DNA of 64,000 bases from Desulfofustis sp. PB-SRB1 (GCA_016722945.1 JAEQMT010000010.1:637765-701764), one strand, 5' to 3'; counted from the first letter of the stretch, positions 25,531 through 36,136 are shown. Notes: a model not told the origin generated them from the letters alone. Numbers and translations: made by a program.

Positions 25531-27009
25531 TTACCGCGGTTTGAGATGGGGAAACAGAATCACATCTCGAATCGAAGGAGAGTCGGTAAGCAGCATGACC
25601 AGCCGGTCTATGCCGATTCCTTCGCCGGCGGCGGGAGGCAAGCCGAATTCCAGGGCGCGAATGTAGTCGGTATCGAGCACCGGATGAATCTCTTCGTCAT
25701 CTCCTCGTTCGGAGATCTGTTTTTCAAACCGTTGAAGCTGCTCAACGGGATCGTTTAATTCACTGAATCCGTTAGCAATCTCTCGACCGGCGATGAACAG
25801 CTCGAAACGATCGGTGATCTCGGGGTTGGTTTCATTCTGCCGGGAAAGAGGGGAGACTTCAGTAGGGTACGCGGTGATGAAGGTGGGGTCAACCAGTTTG
25901 TCCTCCACCAGATGTTCAAAAAGCGCTGTTTTTGCCTTGCCGATGCCGGCCTGTTTATCAAGGGTGATACCGTGTTTGCGGACGAGGCTGAACACCCTGC
26001 TCTCATCGTCAAGATCATCAGGATCAACGGCGCCGATGTCAATCAGCGCCTGATCCATGCTCAGACGTCGCCATGGCCGGGTGAAATCAATGCTCTGGGA
26101 CTGATAGATTATGGTCAGGGTGCCACATATCGTTTCGCAGATCGAAGCGATGAGCTCTTCGCTGAGATCCATCAAATCCTCATAGGTGGCATAGGCCTGA
26201 TAGAATTCCAGCATGGTGAATTCCGGGTTATGCCTGGTAGACAGCCCTTCATTGCGAAAGTTCCGGTTTATCTCAAAGACCCTCTCAAACCCGCCCACCA
26301 GCAGCCTTTTGAGGTAAAGCTCCGGGGCGATGCGCAAATAGAGATCGATTCCCAGGGCGTTGTGATGTGTTTTGAACGGTTTTGCCGTGGCGCCGCCGGG
26401 AATGGTCTGCATCATCGGCGTTTCCACCTCGAAAAAGTCGTGGCCGGTGAAGAACTCGCGGATAAGCTTGATGATTTCAATACGGCGCAGAAAGGTCTCT
26501 TTGCTTTTCGGGGTGACCAGCAAATCCACGTAGCGCTGGCGGTAGCGGGTCTCTACATCACTGAGGCCGTGCCACTTCTCCGGTAGAGGCTGCATCGACT
26601 TGGTGAGCAGGACAACCTGATTACCATACAACGACACCTCACCCGTCTTGGTGCAAAAGAGATGCCCGGTGGCGCCGATGATATCGCCGATATCATACTT
26701 CTTAAATGACTCAAACCCGGGCTCACCGATGACGTCACGGCGGATATAGACCTGCATCTGGCCGCTGCTGTCGGCAACGGTGGCAAAGGCCGCCTTGCCG
26801 AATTTTCGCAAAGCCATTATTCTGCCGGCGATCCGGTGCTGCTCTTTGTGCGGGTCGCTTTGCTCGGGCTGCAGGTGGTCGCCCTCCGCCAGAAGCGAGC
26901 TGATGCGCCGGTCCGGCCTAAAATCATTGCGGTACAGGGTTGTTCCGAGATCGGCGAGAGCCGCTGCCTTTTCCCGTCGTTGGCTCAGTATATCACTAGT
27001 GGTGCTCAT
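25531..27009 (-). CDS. lysS: Lysyl-tRNA synthetase, class II
   Basis: This 492-residue enzyme charges tRNA-Lys. It has an N-terminal OB-fold anticodon domain (IAGRIMALRKFGKAAFATVAD) and a class II core. Motif 2 is FRNEGLSTRHNPEFTMLE, and motif 3 is GIGIDRLVMLLTDSPSIRDV. It is 44 bp upstream of lolC, an arrangement common in proteobacteria. Length and motifs are normal. Confidence 0.96.
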   Translation of the reverse strand: MSTTSDILSQRREKAAALADLGTTLYRNDFRPDRRISSLLAEGDHLQPEQSDPHKEQHRIAGRIMALRKFGKAAFATVADSSGQMQVYIRRDVIGEPGFESFKKYDIGDIIGATGHLFCTKTGEVSLYGNQVVLLTKSMQPLPEKWHGLSDVETRYRQRYVDLLVTPKSKETFLRRIEIIKLIREFFTGHDFFEVETPMMQTIPGGATAKPFKTHHNALGIDLYLRIAPELYLKRLLVGGFERVFEINRNFRNEGLSTRHNPEFTMLEFYQAYATYEDLMDLSEELIASICETICGTLTIIYQSQSIDFTRPWRRLSMDQALIDIGAVDPDDLDDESRVFSLVRKHGITLDKQAGIGKAKTALFEHLVEDKLVDPTFITAYPTEVSPLSRQNETNPEITDRFELFIAGREIANGFSELNDPVEQLQRFEKQISERGDDEEIHPVLDTDYIRALEFGLPPAAGEGIGIDRLVMLLTDSPSIRDVILFPHLKPR

Positions 27010-27136
27010 GAGACATGGGTCGTTGGTTTTGTTTGTGGTAAAATAGTGGGGACAGGCTTCAATGACACATGAAGCCTGTCCCCGAAGTCTTGCATTTACT
27101 GGTATACGGGCCGGATGTCAAATTTATTACAGTACA

Positions 27137-27277
27137 GGGAAACTTGAACAATGAGAATTTTCCTTCAAGGTCAAGGCGCGTGGAAAATTTTACCGCGGGC
27201 ATATAGGTAATATTCCGAGGATAACATTTTTTGAGCAATGGTGAGATTGGGTGAAAAGGCCATTTTGCAAGGTTCCC
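27137..27277. repeat. MITE-like repeat, copy D
   Basis: This is a 141-bp copy with ends GGGAAACTTGAACAATG and CATTTTGCAAGGTTCCC. It lies between the divergent genes lysS and tamA. It is the copy closest to copy A in the interior (TTACCGCGGGCATAT is shared exactly). The rest of the lysS-tamA gap (27010-27363) shows no gene. Confidence 0.8.
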
Positions 27278-27363
27278 TATATTCAATGCAACTTTTGGCG
27301 TCCGTGGCAATGCTTGCCCGTATCTGGTGCCGCGAATTATCTCTATACAGGTCAATCTATTAG

Positions 27364-29187
27364 ATGGGGAGTACCCCTTTGTTATTGTCGCCCGGCTCTT
27401 TGGTCTTTAAGCAGGTACACTATTTTCGCGCCCCAATCTCCGTCCTGATCTCTTTTCTGGTGCTGTGGTGCGCCTTGTGTATACCTGTAACCGGGTGCGG
27501 CGAGGAAGATGCTCCCACTAATGTGGAGGTCTTCGTAACCGGTGTGGAGGGCGAACTCTATGACAACGTCATGGCTCGGCTGCGCATCAATGTGTTCAGG
27601 CGCGATACCATACTCTCTGAGGCGGAGATACGCCGCCTGCACCGGCTTGCCGAAACCGATATTAGGACTGCACTTGAACCGTTCGGCTATTACAATAGTA
27701 CCGTCGAGTCGAAACTGAGCCGAACAGACGATATCTGGCGAGCTGACTATCACGTCGAGCCGGGTAAACCGGTTATTGTCGCATCAATTTCGGTCACCCT
27801 CACCGGGCCAGGCAGAGATTACAGCGCCCTGGCAAATCCACAATCATTGTTCAACCTCCACAAAGGTGATGTTCTCAACCAGGTATTGTATGATACAGGC
27901 AAGCGGGAGTTGCGTCGACGGGCTTTTCTGGCTGGATTTATCGACGGCCGTTTCGATGTCCACGAAATCAGGATAGATCGCAGCGCCAACACCGGTACTA
28001 TCATTCTTGTTTTCCATACCGGCGAGCAGGCCCGCATCGGCACAATCATCGCCGATCAGTCCATTCTCGATGATGATCTATTGCGCCGTTACCTTGGGTT
28101 TTCTCAAGGCGAGCCGTACGATCCGCAAGTTTTGCTGGAGGCACAGCGGGCCCTAAATCGCACCGATTTCTTCCAGTTCGCCTCAGTTGAGGGTGTGATT
28201 GACAACCGGGCGGGAAGTGAAGTGCCGGTGGTCGTCCGCCTGGAGGAGCTGGAAAAATACAATCTGTTCAGTTTCGGGTTGGGGTACGCCACCGACACCG
28301 AAGCCTACGTTCGCGCCCAATGGAAAAATCGGCTGCTCAACCGGCATGGTCATCACCTCAACAGCTCGGTGCTGATCGGCCAATTGCGGAGTTCTCTGGC
28401 GGTGGAGTATCGTATCCCGATTGCCGATCCCCGTTTTAATATCCTGGTGGGAAGTGGCGCTATTTACAGAGAGGAATGGGAAAATACCACTATCGACGCG
28501 GTTTCAGTGGGTGGCGCTTACGAGTACGTAAGCGAAATGATGGCCTACGGATTTTCCCTGGAGTGGTTGTCGGAGGATTATACGGTGGGCAACACCTCCG
28601 GCGACAATAAATTGGTCGTTCCAACGCTGAAAGGATCGGTGGCCATCGCCGACAATGTGGTAACCACCGAAAACGGATTGCGCCTCGGCGTGGAAATCTC
28701 AGGGGCCAGCGACAACCTGCTTTCCGATGCCACCTTCGGTCGGGCGCGGGTGGACGGCAGGCTGATTTTGAGCCCGATACCCAGCTGGCGATTGCTCGGC
28801 CGCGGCGCCCTGGGAGTGCTTCTGGTTGATGACATTGAAGACGTTCCACCATCGGTACGCTTCTATGCCGGCGGGCCGCGAACCGTTCGTGGTTATCGCT
28901 TTCGCAGTCTGGCGCCGGAAAACGAGCAGGGCTTTGAAACTGGCGGTAAATATCTTCTGGCCGGGGGAATCGAGATCGAACGGCAGATTGCCCAGATGTG
29001 GCGGCTTGGCCTGTTTTATGACGCCGGCAATGCCCTCAGCGATATCAGCGACGGTCTTGCCCACGGGGTCGGTTTTGGTATCGGGCTGGCCTTGCCGTTT
29101 GGCCAGGCCCGCTTTGATTTCGCCTATCCACTCAAAGACGAGGGGAGCCCCCAATACGTCTATTTTACGGTGGGGGCCGATTTATGA
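27364..29187 (+). CDS. tamA: TamA/BamA-family outer-membrane assembly protein
   Basis: This 607-residue outer-membrane protein inserts or helps to secrete beta-barrel proteins together with TamB. After a hydrophobic N-terminus (ISVLISFLVLWCALCIPVTG) come POTRA-type domains (about 40-300) and then a 16-strand barrel ending in an aromatic-rich strand (YVYFTVGADL). The lid-lock motif appears as GPRTVRGYRFRSLAP. The start codon is uncertain: ATG 27364 lacks a strong ribosome site, and TTG 27379 with GGGGAG upstream is an alternative. Its stop overlaps the tamB start (ATGA), confirming tamAB. Confidence 0.9.
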   Translation: MGSTPLLLSPGSLVFKQVHYFRAPISVLISFLVLWCALCIPVTGCGEEDAPTNVEVFVTGVEGELYDNVMARLRINVFRRDTILSEAEIRRLHRLAETDIRTALEPFGYYNSTVESKLSRTDDIWRADYHVEPGKPVIVASISVTLTGPGRDYSALANPQSLFNLHKGDVLNQVLYDTGKRELRRRAFLAGFIDGRFDVHEIRIDRSANTGTIILVFHTGEQARIGTIIADQSILDDDLLRRYLGFSQGEPYDPQVLLEAQRALNRTDFFQFASVEGVIDNRAGSEVPVVVRLEELEKYNLFSFGLGYATDTEAYVRAQWKNRLLNRHGHHLNSSVLIGQLRSSLAVEYRIPIADPRFNILVGSGAIYREEWENTTIDAVSVGGAYEYVSEMMAYGFSLEWLSEDYTVGNTSGDNKLVVPTLKGSVAIADNVVTTENGLRLGVEISGASDNLLSDATFGRARVDGRLILSPIPSWRLLGRGALGVLLVDDIEDVPPSVRFYAGGPRTVRGYRFRSLAPENEQGFETGGKYLLAGGIEIERQIAQMWRLGLFYDAGNALSDISDGLAHGVGFGIGLALPFGQARFDFAYPLKDEGSPQYVYFTVGADL

Positions 29188-32100
29188 AAGTCCGCCGCCT
29201 TGTCTCTGTACTGGTTTTTTCCCTGCTGCTTATGATGGCGGCCCTGGTCTTTATGTTGTCCACGAATATGGGGTTGACATTCACGATGCGTTCGCTTGGC
29301 TGGTTCAGTGGCGAAACGTTTCGGGTCGGCGCCGCGCATGGTCGGCTGGCGGGGAAATGGCGCCTCGAAGATGTTGTCATAAAAACTACCGGCGCCACCG
29401 CTGAGCTTTCCCTGCTTGCCGTGGACTGGCGACCGTCACAATTGCTTTCCGGTCATCTCGACGTCGATACGATTCTGGCCAGAGAGGTGCATGTGGTTGT
29501 AAAAGAAAGAAAAGAAAGTGGTGATGGCAGCAGCAGGCAGGGGAGGCGGCCATCGGCCGGTGGCTTGAATCCGCCACTTGCAATCACCGTCAACACTATT
29601 GCCATTGAAGATCTGCGCATTGACGACGGCGCCCAATCCATCGCTGTTCACCAAGCAAGTGCGGCCCTCTCCCTGCGCCGTGAGAAGCTCGCGGTAGAGA
29701 ATTTTTCCTGGCGGGCGGATAGCCATGGCGGCACGTTTAACGGTGAGCTCGATACCACAGCTGAGATGGCGGTGTCGGCACATGGCACATGGTGGCTGAA
29801 CCCTGAGGATTTTAACCGGTTAAACGGTACCCTCACAATCAACGGTCCAACCAACAACTGCCGCGCTGATCTTGCCATCTTGCATCCCAGTCGGGTTGAT
29901 GCCCAGGTGAAACTGTTTGATCCGTTTTCAGATTTTTCCTGGCGGTTAAACCTTACCGCGGAATCATTTTCACCCGCTGATCTCTCGCCGCACTGGCCGG
30001 CTTCTCAGGTGGGTATGCGCATTTCTTCGGAGGGCACCGGTGAAGATTTCAAGGGAACAGTCTCAGCAACACTTACACCGCCTGATTTGGGCGATGTCGA
30101 TCTGACGGCATCCTTTTCGGGCGATAGCACGTCTCTTGTAATTGGTGACGCTACCCTGCATCACGGTGAGGGGGTTGTGCACGTCACCGCGCAGACGTCA
30201 TTGAGGCAGCCGATACAGTGGCAGTCCAACCTTCATATCGTAGATGTGGAGCCATCCATCTTTTTTGCCGAGCTTCCCACCGCGCCTATTGACGCCGAAA
30301 TATCGGCCCACGGTGAACTGGCCGAACAAAAGGTGAGCTACACTGTAGATATCGAGTCTATGGAGGTACATGCGCCCGAGCCCATTGCCACCATAAAGGC
30401 AACCGGTCACATTGTTGGTAATCAATCCGGCCTGCGCCTTACCGGCGCCAATCTGGGGGCCGGCACCGGGGTTGTCGAGGTCGACGGTTCCCTGCAGTGG
30501 ACGGATGGACTGAGTTGGCAAATGAACGGTGCGGTGCGCGATTTTGACCCTGCAATCACCGGGTTTCTGCCGCCTGGCATGATCGAGGCTTCTGTCTCAA
30601 CTTCCGGTTCCGTGGCCGCTGCTTCGCTGCAGGTGGATGTCGGTCTGGATTCCTTGTCCGGGGAGCTGGCCGGCTATGAACTCACCGGTTCCGGTAAGTT
30701 TTCACTCACCGATACAGAATTGATTCATGCCGAGCTGATGCTGGCCAATGGCGACAACACCGTCACTGTCTCCGGAGCGGGGGCTGAAGAGGTCGATCTT
30801 GATTTTTCCTTTCACGGCACAGAGCTGCACCGCATTGTCCCGAAGCTGGCCGGCAGCCTCGATATTTCTGGGGCTCTGACCGGCCCGCGAGATGATCTGC
30901 GCCTCACTTTTTCCACCAGCGGTGAAGACATTGCCATGGCTGATTTCAGCCTGAAACAACTATCCGGTTCCGGGGATATCGGCTTTGGTGATAGGGGACT
31001 GGTGCGTGCCGATATCACCGTCGACGGCCTCTCTACCTCCATGGTTCAGATCGATCAGGCCAATACCACTGTTGACGGAACCGTTACCGATCACCTGATC
31101 AATCTCGACCTGGTTGCAGGAGATGGAGATATCCAGTTGAGCGGTCGCGGCGGTCTTTCTGCCGACTATGAGTGGAATGGAGATATCGACAGGGCGATGC
31201 TTACTCATGTCCGCTTCGGCGCCTGGCGGCTGCGTGATGCTGCCCGCCTGACAGCGGGAAGAAAAGGGGGAGCATTGGATGGATTCTGTATGCAATCCAC
31301 TGCCGGTGGTGGTTGCCTGACTGCCTCCATCGATGAGAACTCAGCCTGGCGGGTTGCGCTCAGCGAATTTGTTTTTAATACAGAGATGCTTTCGCAATGG
31401 GGTCTTTCCCCCGTCGATACCACGGCGGAGGTGTCCGGCAACGGCCTTGTCTACGGTACCGGGGGCGTCGTATCGCAACTGGAGGCGATGCTCAGCGCCG
31501 TCCAGGTACGAATGTCTATCGAGGGTATCGATGGGTTTGATTCATTTGATTTTTATGCACCCAGGCTTTCGCTCAGCTATGCTGATGAGCGGATTGATAC
31601 ATCGTTTTCATCGGCCCTTACCGGCGGCGGCGCGGTTGAAGCGAATTTGTCGCTCAGCGGGTATTCCGATGCAGATTTCAACCTGGTCGATATGGTTGCG
31701 GATGGCCGGCTGCGGGCACGGCTTACCGATCTTTCCGCCATTGCCTTATTAAGTGATGAGTTCGTTATCCCATCCGGTACGGTGGATGTCGATATAAATG
31801 TAAGCGGGCGGCTGCGCGATCCCATCCTTTCCGGTACCTTGTCTCTGCAAAACGGCGAGCTCCGCTTTCCTGAGCTGGGCTCCGCCCTGCACGATCTGAC
31901 CGGGGCCATCAACGGTAACGGTAAAACGTTCTCAATCAATCTTTCCGGCCGGGCCGGGGAGGGGAACCTAACGGCACTCGGCAGCCTCGATTGGTCGGGG
32001 GAGCAGTGGCGGTTTGAGACTCAGATTGGCGGCAACAAAGCCCTGATTGTCAACCGGCGGGACAAACGGATTACTGCCGGCCCCGATCTGCTCCTGCGGA

Positions 32101-32962
32101 TGGGCCTGACGGCGGCGATCTTACCGGGCGCACGGTGATAGATCAGGCCCTTTTTTCTCCCGAGCAGATGGTGGGCTCGGTATCTCCTTCCGCTGATGTG
32201 GTTATCGTTGACGAGGACAAGAAAAACGCCTCCTGGCCATTTACCTATAGCATCGATGTAATCCTCGGTGATCAGGTCCAGTTAACGGGCTATGGGCTTG
32301 ATGTTTCGCTTGGCGGCACCATGGTCGTGAACAGTACCTCGGGTAAGCCTGTTTACGGCCGCGGCGAACTCAACGTAACCACGGGAACGTTTCTCATTTA
32401 TGGTCGGCCTCTGGATATCTCCCGGGGAAGGATCTTTTTCAACGGTGGTTCGGTGGACAATCCTTTACTGGATATCCGCGCTGAAAAGAGTTTTGCCGCC
32501 CGCGAAGCGGGGCAGAAGCCGATCACCGTCGGCATAGCGGTAAGCGGGTTCGTCCATGACTATCGGGTCGAGCTGTTTTCTTCGCCGGCAATGGAAGACA
32601 GCGATATTGTTTCCTACCTAATTTTGGACAGACCACTTGGCGCCGGCGAGGGCTCCAGCGGCATCGTCGCATCGGCCCTGGAACGGGCCGGGCTGGGCGG
32701 CGGAAATCGGCTGCTTGATCAGCTCACGGGAATACTGCCCGATGCTCAGCTCTACGTCTCAAGTGGCGATGGCGGCGACGACAGATCGGTGGTTATACTC
32801 AAACAGCTCACCGACAATCTCTCCATAAGCTATGATTTTAATCTCTTCACCAACGACGGTCTGTTCAATGTCAGCTACAATTTCGGATCAGGATTTTCCG
32901 TGCAGACCAGCAACTCATTTGAAACCAACCTGGCGGAATTGGTCTACTCGTTTGAACGGTGA
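29184..32962 (+). pseudogene. tamB: TamB translocation/assembly protein, split by a frameshift
   Basis: TamB spans the periplasm from an inner-membrane anchor (residues 8-30, VLVFSLLLMMAALVFML) and forms a long beta-taco groove that supports TamA and lipid traffic. The first frame (984 aa) stops at 32138 after GPDLLLRM. The C-terminal TamB/DUF490 domain continues in the next frame as DGGDLTGRTVIDQALFSPEQ, then 275 aa to 32962 ending VYSFER. One missing base near 32100-32120 explains the split; restored length would be about 1270 residues, normal for the family. The second frame has its own GTG overlapping the first stop (GTGA at 32135-32138), so coupled translation as two chains is conceivable. 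Sequence error is the simplest alternative. Confidence 0.85.
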
Positions 32963-33409
32963 CCGACGGGAGAGCGGCCGACCTTGCTCTTGGTCAATTG
33001 CGTTTAGCTTGGCTCCCAAAATCTTACCTCACCTCTAATTAATACAAACTCTCAGCGGCATGATTACGATTCGGAACAATGGCATAAATGTGTTATACCA
33101 TATTGCCGTGTACCCACCGGCAGAAGGACCATTATCTCTGCTATAGTGGCGCCTCTTTCACTAATTTGGCATCTCAAGGGAGGTGGTAATTACTCTGGCA
33201 CAGGGGGGAGCAAGCATAATCTATTCTTTTAAGTAGTTGAGTTCTAACCTCCGAAGCACTACACTTTTACCCCATAGTTGGTATTACTCTATTGAGGAAC
33301 ACAATATTATCGCTGCTATAGCACCAAAAATTACCAGATGACCTGCTGGATTTAAAGAGAAAATCTTGTGTTCTCTTGACCTCTTGTTGTCCACGTTACC
33401 CAAAAGAGT
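32963..33409. other. Gap between tamB and yqeY
   Basis: This 450-bp stretch has a lower GC content than its neighbours and contains no frame that looks real. Short repeats such as CTGCTATAG (twice) and a 7-bp inverted repeat (AAGAGAA 33355-33361 and TTCTCTT 33371-33377) were the only structure found. It may be decayed coding DNA. Confidence 0.4.
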
Positions 33410-33415
33410 GTGACC

Positions 33416-33817
33416 ATGAAGCTACATGAAAGAATTTCCCAGGATTTACGTGTATCCATTAAGAGCCGTGAGCCGGAGCGGACCGCCGCCATTCGGGTGT
33501 TGCTGGGTGAGTTTCAGCGGCAGCCGGAAAAGGAGCTGAGCGATGAGCAGGTTTACGCCATTATCCGCAAGCTGATCAAGGCCGAGCGCGAACTGCTGGC
33601 TGCTGCCGGCAAAGAGGAATCACCGTTTATCGAGGTGATCGGCGGGTATCTACCCAGTCAGGCGGGAGACGATGAGATTTCCGCCTGGATTGCCGCCAAT
33701 ATTGATTTTTCCCAATTCAGTCAGCCGATGCAGGCGATGCGGCCGATCATGGCACATTTTGGTTCACGGGCCGACGGCAACCAGGTCAAGAAGATACTGC
33801 AAAGCTTGAATAGCTAA
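33416..33817 (+). CDS. yqeY: GatB/YqeY domain protein
   Basis: This 133-residue protein matches the stand-alone YqeY family, similar to the tail domain of the amidotransferase GatB and thought to bind tRNA. It shows MKLHERISQDLRVSIKSRE, the central IRKLIKAERELLAAAGKEE helix and the C-terminal GSRADGNQVKKILQSL. ATG 33416 is preferred to GTG 33410. Its stop overlaps that of the convergent CYTH gene by 4 bp. Confidence 0.88.
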   Translation: MKLHERISQDLRVSIKSREPERTAAIRVLLGEFQRQPEKELSDEQVYAIIRKLIKAERELLAAAGKEESPFIEVIGGYLPSQAGDDEISAWIAANIDFSQFSQPMQAMRPIMAHFGSRADGNQVKKILQSLNS

Positions 33818-34290
33818 CGGTTTTCATCCCACCGGTTGAATGGCAGGGCGGCAAGGGCGGAGTTGAGATATCGGCTGTCGCCGGTAACCTCCCTGCCAAG
33901 CCATGGCGGTGCGGCGAAGTGTTGATCTTCTGAGCGCAGTTCGATCTCTGCCACTATGAGGCCCTCGTTGTCACCGATAAACTGATCGATTACCCATTCA
34001 TCTCCGGCAAACATCAGGGTATAGCGGTACTTTTCTATCAGCGGTCGTCGGCATATCTGGGCCAGCATGGTTTCTCCATCGCTCATCGGGATTTTGTATT
34101 CAAACTCCATCCGGGTGGTGATGCTGGTCGCGCCCTTGATGGTGATGGTGGCCTCGTTGCCCATAATGCGCACCCGGACGCTGTGGGTTTTCAGGGCGAC
34201 AAGATAGCCCTGGCGGCATAATACGCCGGTTGCCTGGCTCTGCCAGTCACTCCCTTGAACCAGGAATTTTCGCTCAATTTCGATATTCAT
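33814..34290 (-). CDS. CYTH domain protein (triphosphate tunnel metalloenzyme)
   Basis: This 158-residue protein is a short CYTH/TTM enzyme of the YgiF/NeuTTM type, which hydrolyses triphosphate or related compounds. The defining ExExK motif is EIERKFLV at residues 4-11. Alternating charged strands follow (RVRIMGNEATITIKG, EWVIDQFIGDNEGLIVAEIELRSE), as expected for the eight-stranded tunnel. The length fits the simple bacterial class, with no CHAD domain. The substrate is not determined. Confidence 0.88.
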   Translation of the reverse strand: MNIEIERKFLVQGSDWQSQATGVLCRQGYLVALKTHSVRVRIMGNEATITIKGATSITTRMEFEYKIPMSDGETMLAQICRRPLIEKYRYTLMFAGDEWVIDQFIGDNEGLIVAEIELRSEDQHFAAPPWLGREVTGDSRYLNSALAALPFNRWDENR

Positions 34291-34365
34291 AATGGTGTTG
34301 TAAAAACTGCCATATTTGTCATTCTGGCTTTGATCAAACTCCCAGAGTTAGATGAATGTACTGGA

Positions 34366-34383
34366 TTCCCGCTTTCGCGGGAA
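34366..34383. repeat. Dispersed hairpin repeat, copy 1
   Basis: TTCCCGC-TTTC-GCGGGAA is a perfect 7-bp hairpin set in CTGGATTCCCGC... context. The same 23 bases recur at 42336-42358. It is the widespread proteobacterial intergenic hairpin whose translation gives the false SFPRKRES peptide. Confidence 0.75.
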
Positions 34384-34453
34384 AGACGGTTGACACCACA
34401 TTCGATGTTCTTGCGAGAATATCGGTAACAACGGCATGAGAAAGAGAAAAAGC

Positions 34454-35584
34454 TCAGGATTCACCATCCGGCGTATCAGTGCCGTTGGCCGCGGTGGCAG
34501 CGGAGGGGTTCTGGCCGTTGATCTGCATCTTAACCTCCGGTAGAAATCTTTTGAAAACATCTCCGTACATCTCCCACACAGTGATGAACAATGCGGCGAT
34601 GATGGGGCCGATGATGATGCCCAGGATGCCGAACATGGAGATGCCGCCCAGGGTGCTGAACAGTACGAACAGGTCATGCATCTGGGTGTCCTTGCCCACC
34701 AGGCGAGGGCGCAGCAGATTGTCGAGGTTGCCGGCGATCAGCCCGCAGCAGACAATGAGGATGGCCACCCCGGCGAATTTTCCGCTTACCCCCATGATGA
34801 TGGTGGCTGGTATCCACACGATGGCCGTGCCGAATGCCGGTATCACCGAGCAAACCGCCATCAATGATCCCCAGAACACCGGGCCCTCGATACCCGCCAG
34901 CCAGAACCCGAAGCCGCAGATGGCGCCCTGGAGGGCACCGATAACCACCATGCCCTTGATGGTGGCCCGGGTCACCGAGGTGAATTTGGACAGCAGTCGT
35001 TGCTCGTCATGATCCTGGAGGGGCAGGAAATAAAGAATCTTGGCCAGCAATTTGTCTCCCATGGTAAAGAAGAAAAACATGACGTAGAGCATGATGATGG
35101 TGCCGATGATGGCGTTGATGGTCACCAGGGTGAACGAGGAGAGGGAGTTGATAAGAAAATTTGAGATGGTGGTGGCAAGCTGGCCGAGCCGTTCGATGAT
35201 AATGGTTTGGTAGGGAATGAGTTGGTCATAAAACGGCAGTTGCTCAACGGAATGAAAAAAGCTCCGCGGCTCGTTGATCATCTCCTGGATATAGGGCCGC
35301 ACCGTCTGCCCGACGCTGATCGCCTGCGCGGTAATGACGGCAATCAGCAGGCTTAAGGGGGCGAGAATAAGGATGATGATCCCCACAATGGTAAGCACCG
35401 AGGCAAGCATCTTTCGCCCCCCCAGACGATCATTCAGCCACAGGTAGGCGGGTCTGGCCATGGCGGAGAACAGCCCGGCCATGAACAGCGGCATCAGAAA
35501 CGAGCGGATCATCACGAGAAATATCACGGAAATGAGGATAACAAGGGCCAGCAACGTCCCGTTGTTTATGTAATCTCGATTCAT
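34454..35584 (-). CDS. AI-2E family transporter (predicted permease)
   Basis: This 376-residue polytopic membrane protein is of the AI-2E/YdiK/PerM family, exporters or antiporters with diverse substrates. It has eight hydrophobic segments, including LVILISVIFLVMIRSFLMPLF near the N-terminus and the family block GSLMAVCSVIPAFGTAIVWIPA, followed by the C-terminal LGGISMFGILGIIIGPIIAALFI. The C-terminal 25 residues are hydrophilic and Ala/Asp-rich. Substrate cannot be inferred. Confidence 0.88.
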   Translation of the reverse strand: MNRDYINNGTLLALVILISVIFLVMIRSFLMPLFMAGLFSAMARPAYLWLNDRLGGRKMLASVLTIVGIIILILAPLSLLIAVITAQAISVGQTVRPYIQEMINEPRSFFHSVEQLPFYDQLIPYQTIIIERLGQLATTISNFLINSLSSFTLVTINAIIGTIIMLYVMFFFFTMGDKLLAKILYFLPLQDHDEQRLLSKFTSVTRATIKGMVVIGALQGAICGFGFWLAGIEGPVFWGSLMAVCSVIPAFGTAIVWIPATIIMGVSGKFAGVAILIVCCGLIAGNLDNLLRPRLVGKDTQMHDLFVLFSTLGGISMFGILGIIIGPIIAALFITVWEMYGDVFKRFLPEVKMQINGQNPSAATAANGTDTPDGES

Positions 35585-35617
35585 ACGCGGGCGGCTCCTT
35601 AGACATAATTTGTGAGT

Positions 35618-36136
35618 TCAGGGTGTTGACGAGTCGTTTTCAACCGAGTCGATCACGGTAAATCTATTGTGGTGCCGATCTTTGCGCACCTGATCAGCGC
35701 TGTATACGGTGCCGTGCATGGTGATGTACACGCCTGGCTCAAGCAGCTGCACCGCCACCAGGGCGCCGCCGATATTGAACAAAGCGTCGCTGCCGCTGAA
35801 CCGGGCGGGTTGCAGGGCGCCGGTGAGAACAATTGTTTTACCGGCTATGGTGTGCAATGCTCTGGCGGTCAGCGTCATGGTATCGGTACCGTGGGTGATC
35901 AGGATGCGTGACTCCGGGGCGCGGGCCACCGCATCGTGGATCAGCCGGCGGTCATCATCGGTGATTTCCAGGCTGTCCTTGCGAAAGAGCTGCTCGACAC
36001 GATAGCTGACGCCGATGTGCATTTCCTGAAGATTTGTGATGATATGTGGTTCACCCACCTGATAATCGCTGAGCGCATCGAAGTATATCTTATCGATGGT
36101 GCCGCCGGTGGTGAGGATAAGGATCATCTTGTTCAT
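35618..36136 (-). CDS. Asparaginase N-terminal-domain-only protein
   Basis: This 172-residue protein is equivalent to just the N-terminal half of a type I/II asparaginase. It keeps the first catalytic threonine in LTTGGTIDK and the second motif ITHGTDTMTLTARAL, followed by KTIVLTGALQPA. The C-terminal domain, which completes the active-site dimer in classical enzymes, is missing; the gene ends naturally with no downstream remnant. Such short versions occur as a family, and their substrate is unclear. ATG 36136 was chosen because the longer frame runs into the divergent regulator's leader. Confidence 0.82.
   Translation of the reverse strand: MNKMILILTTGGTIDKIYFDALSDYQVGEPHIITNLQEMHIGVSYRVEQLFRKDSLEITDDDRRLIHDAVARAPESRILITHGTDTMTLTARALHTIAGKTIVLTGALQPARFSGSDALFNIGGALVAVQLLEPGVYITMHGTVYSADQVRKDRHHNRFTVIDSVENDSSTP

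Noticed and set aside
27059-27355. 98-codon minus-strand frame with NLAKWPFHP-type peptide
   Set aside because: It is the translation of MITE copy D. The same peptide pattern appears from other copies, with stops and frame changes, so it is repeat DNA and not a gene.
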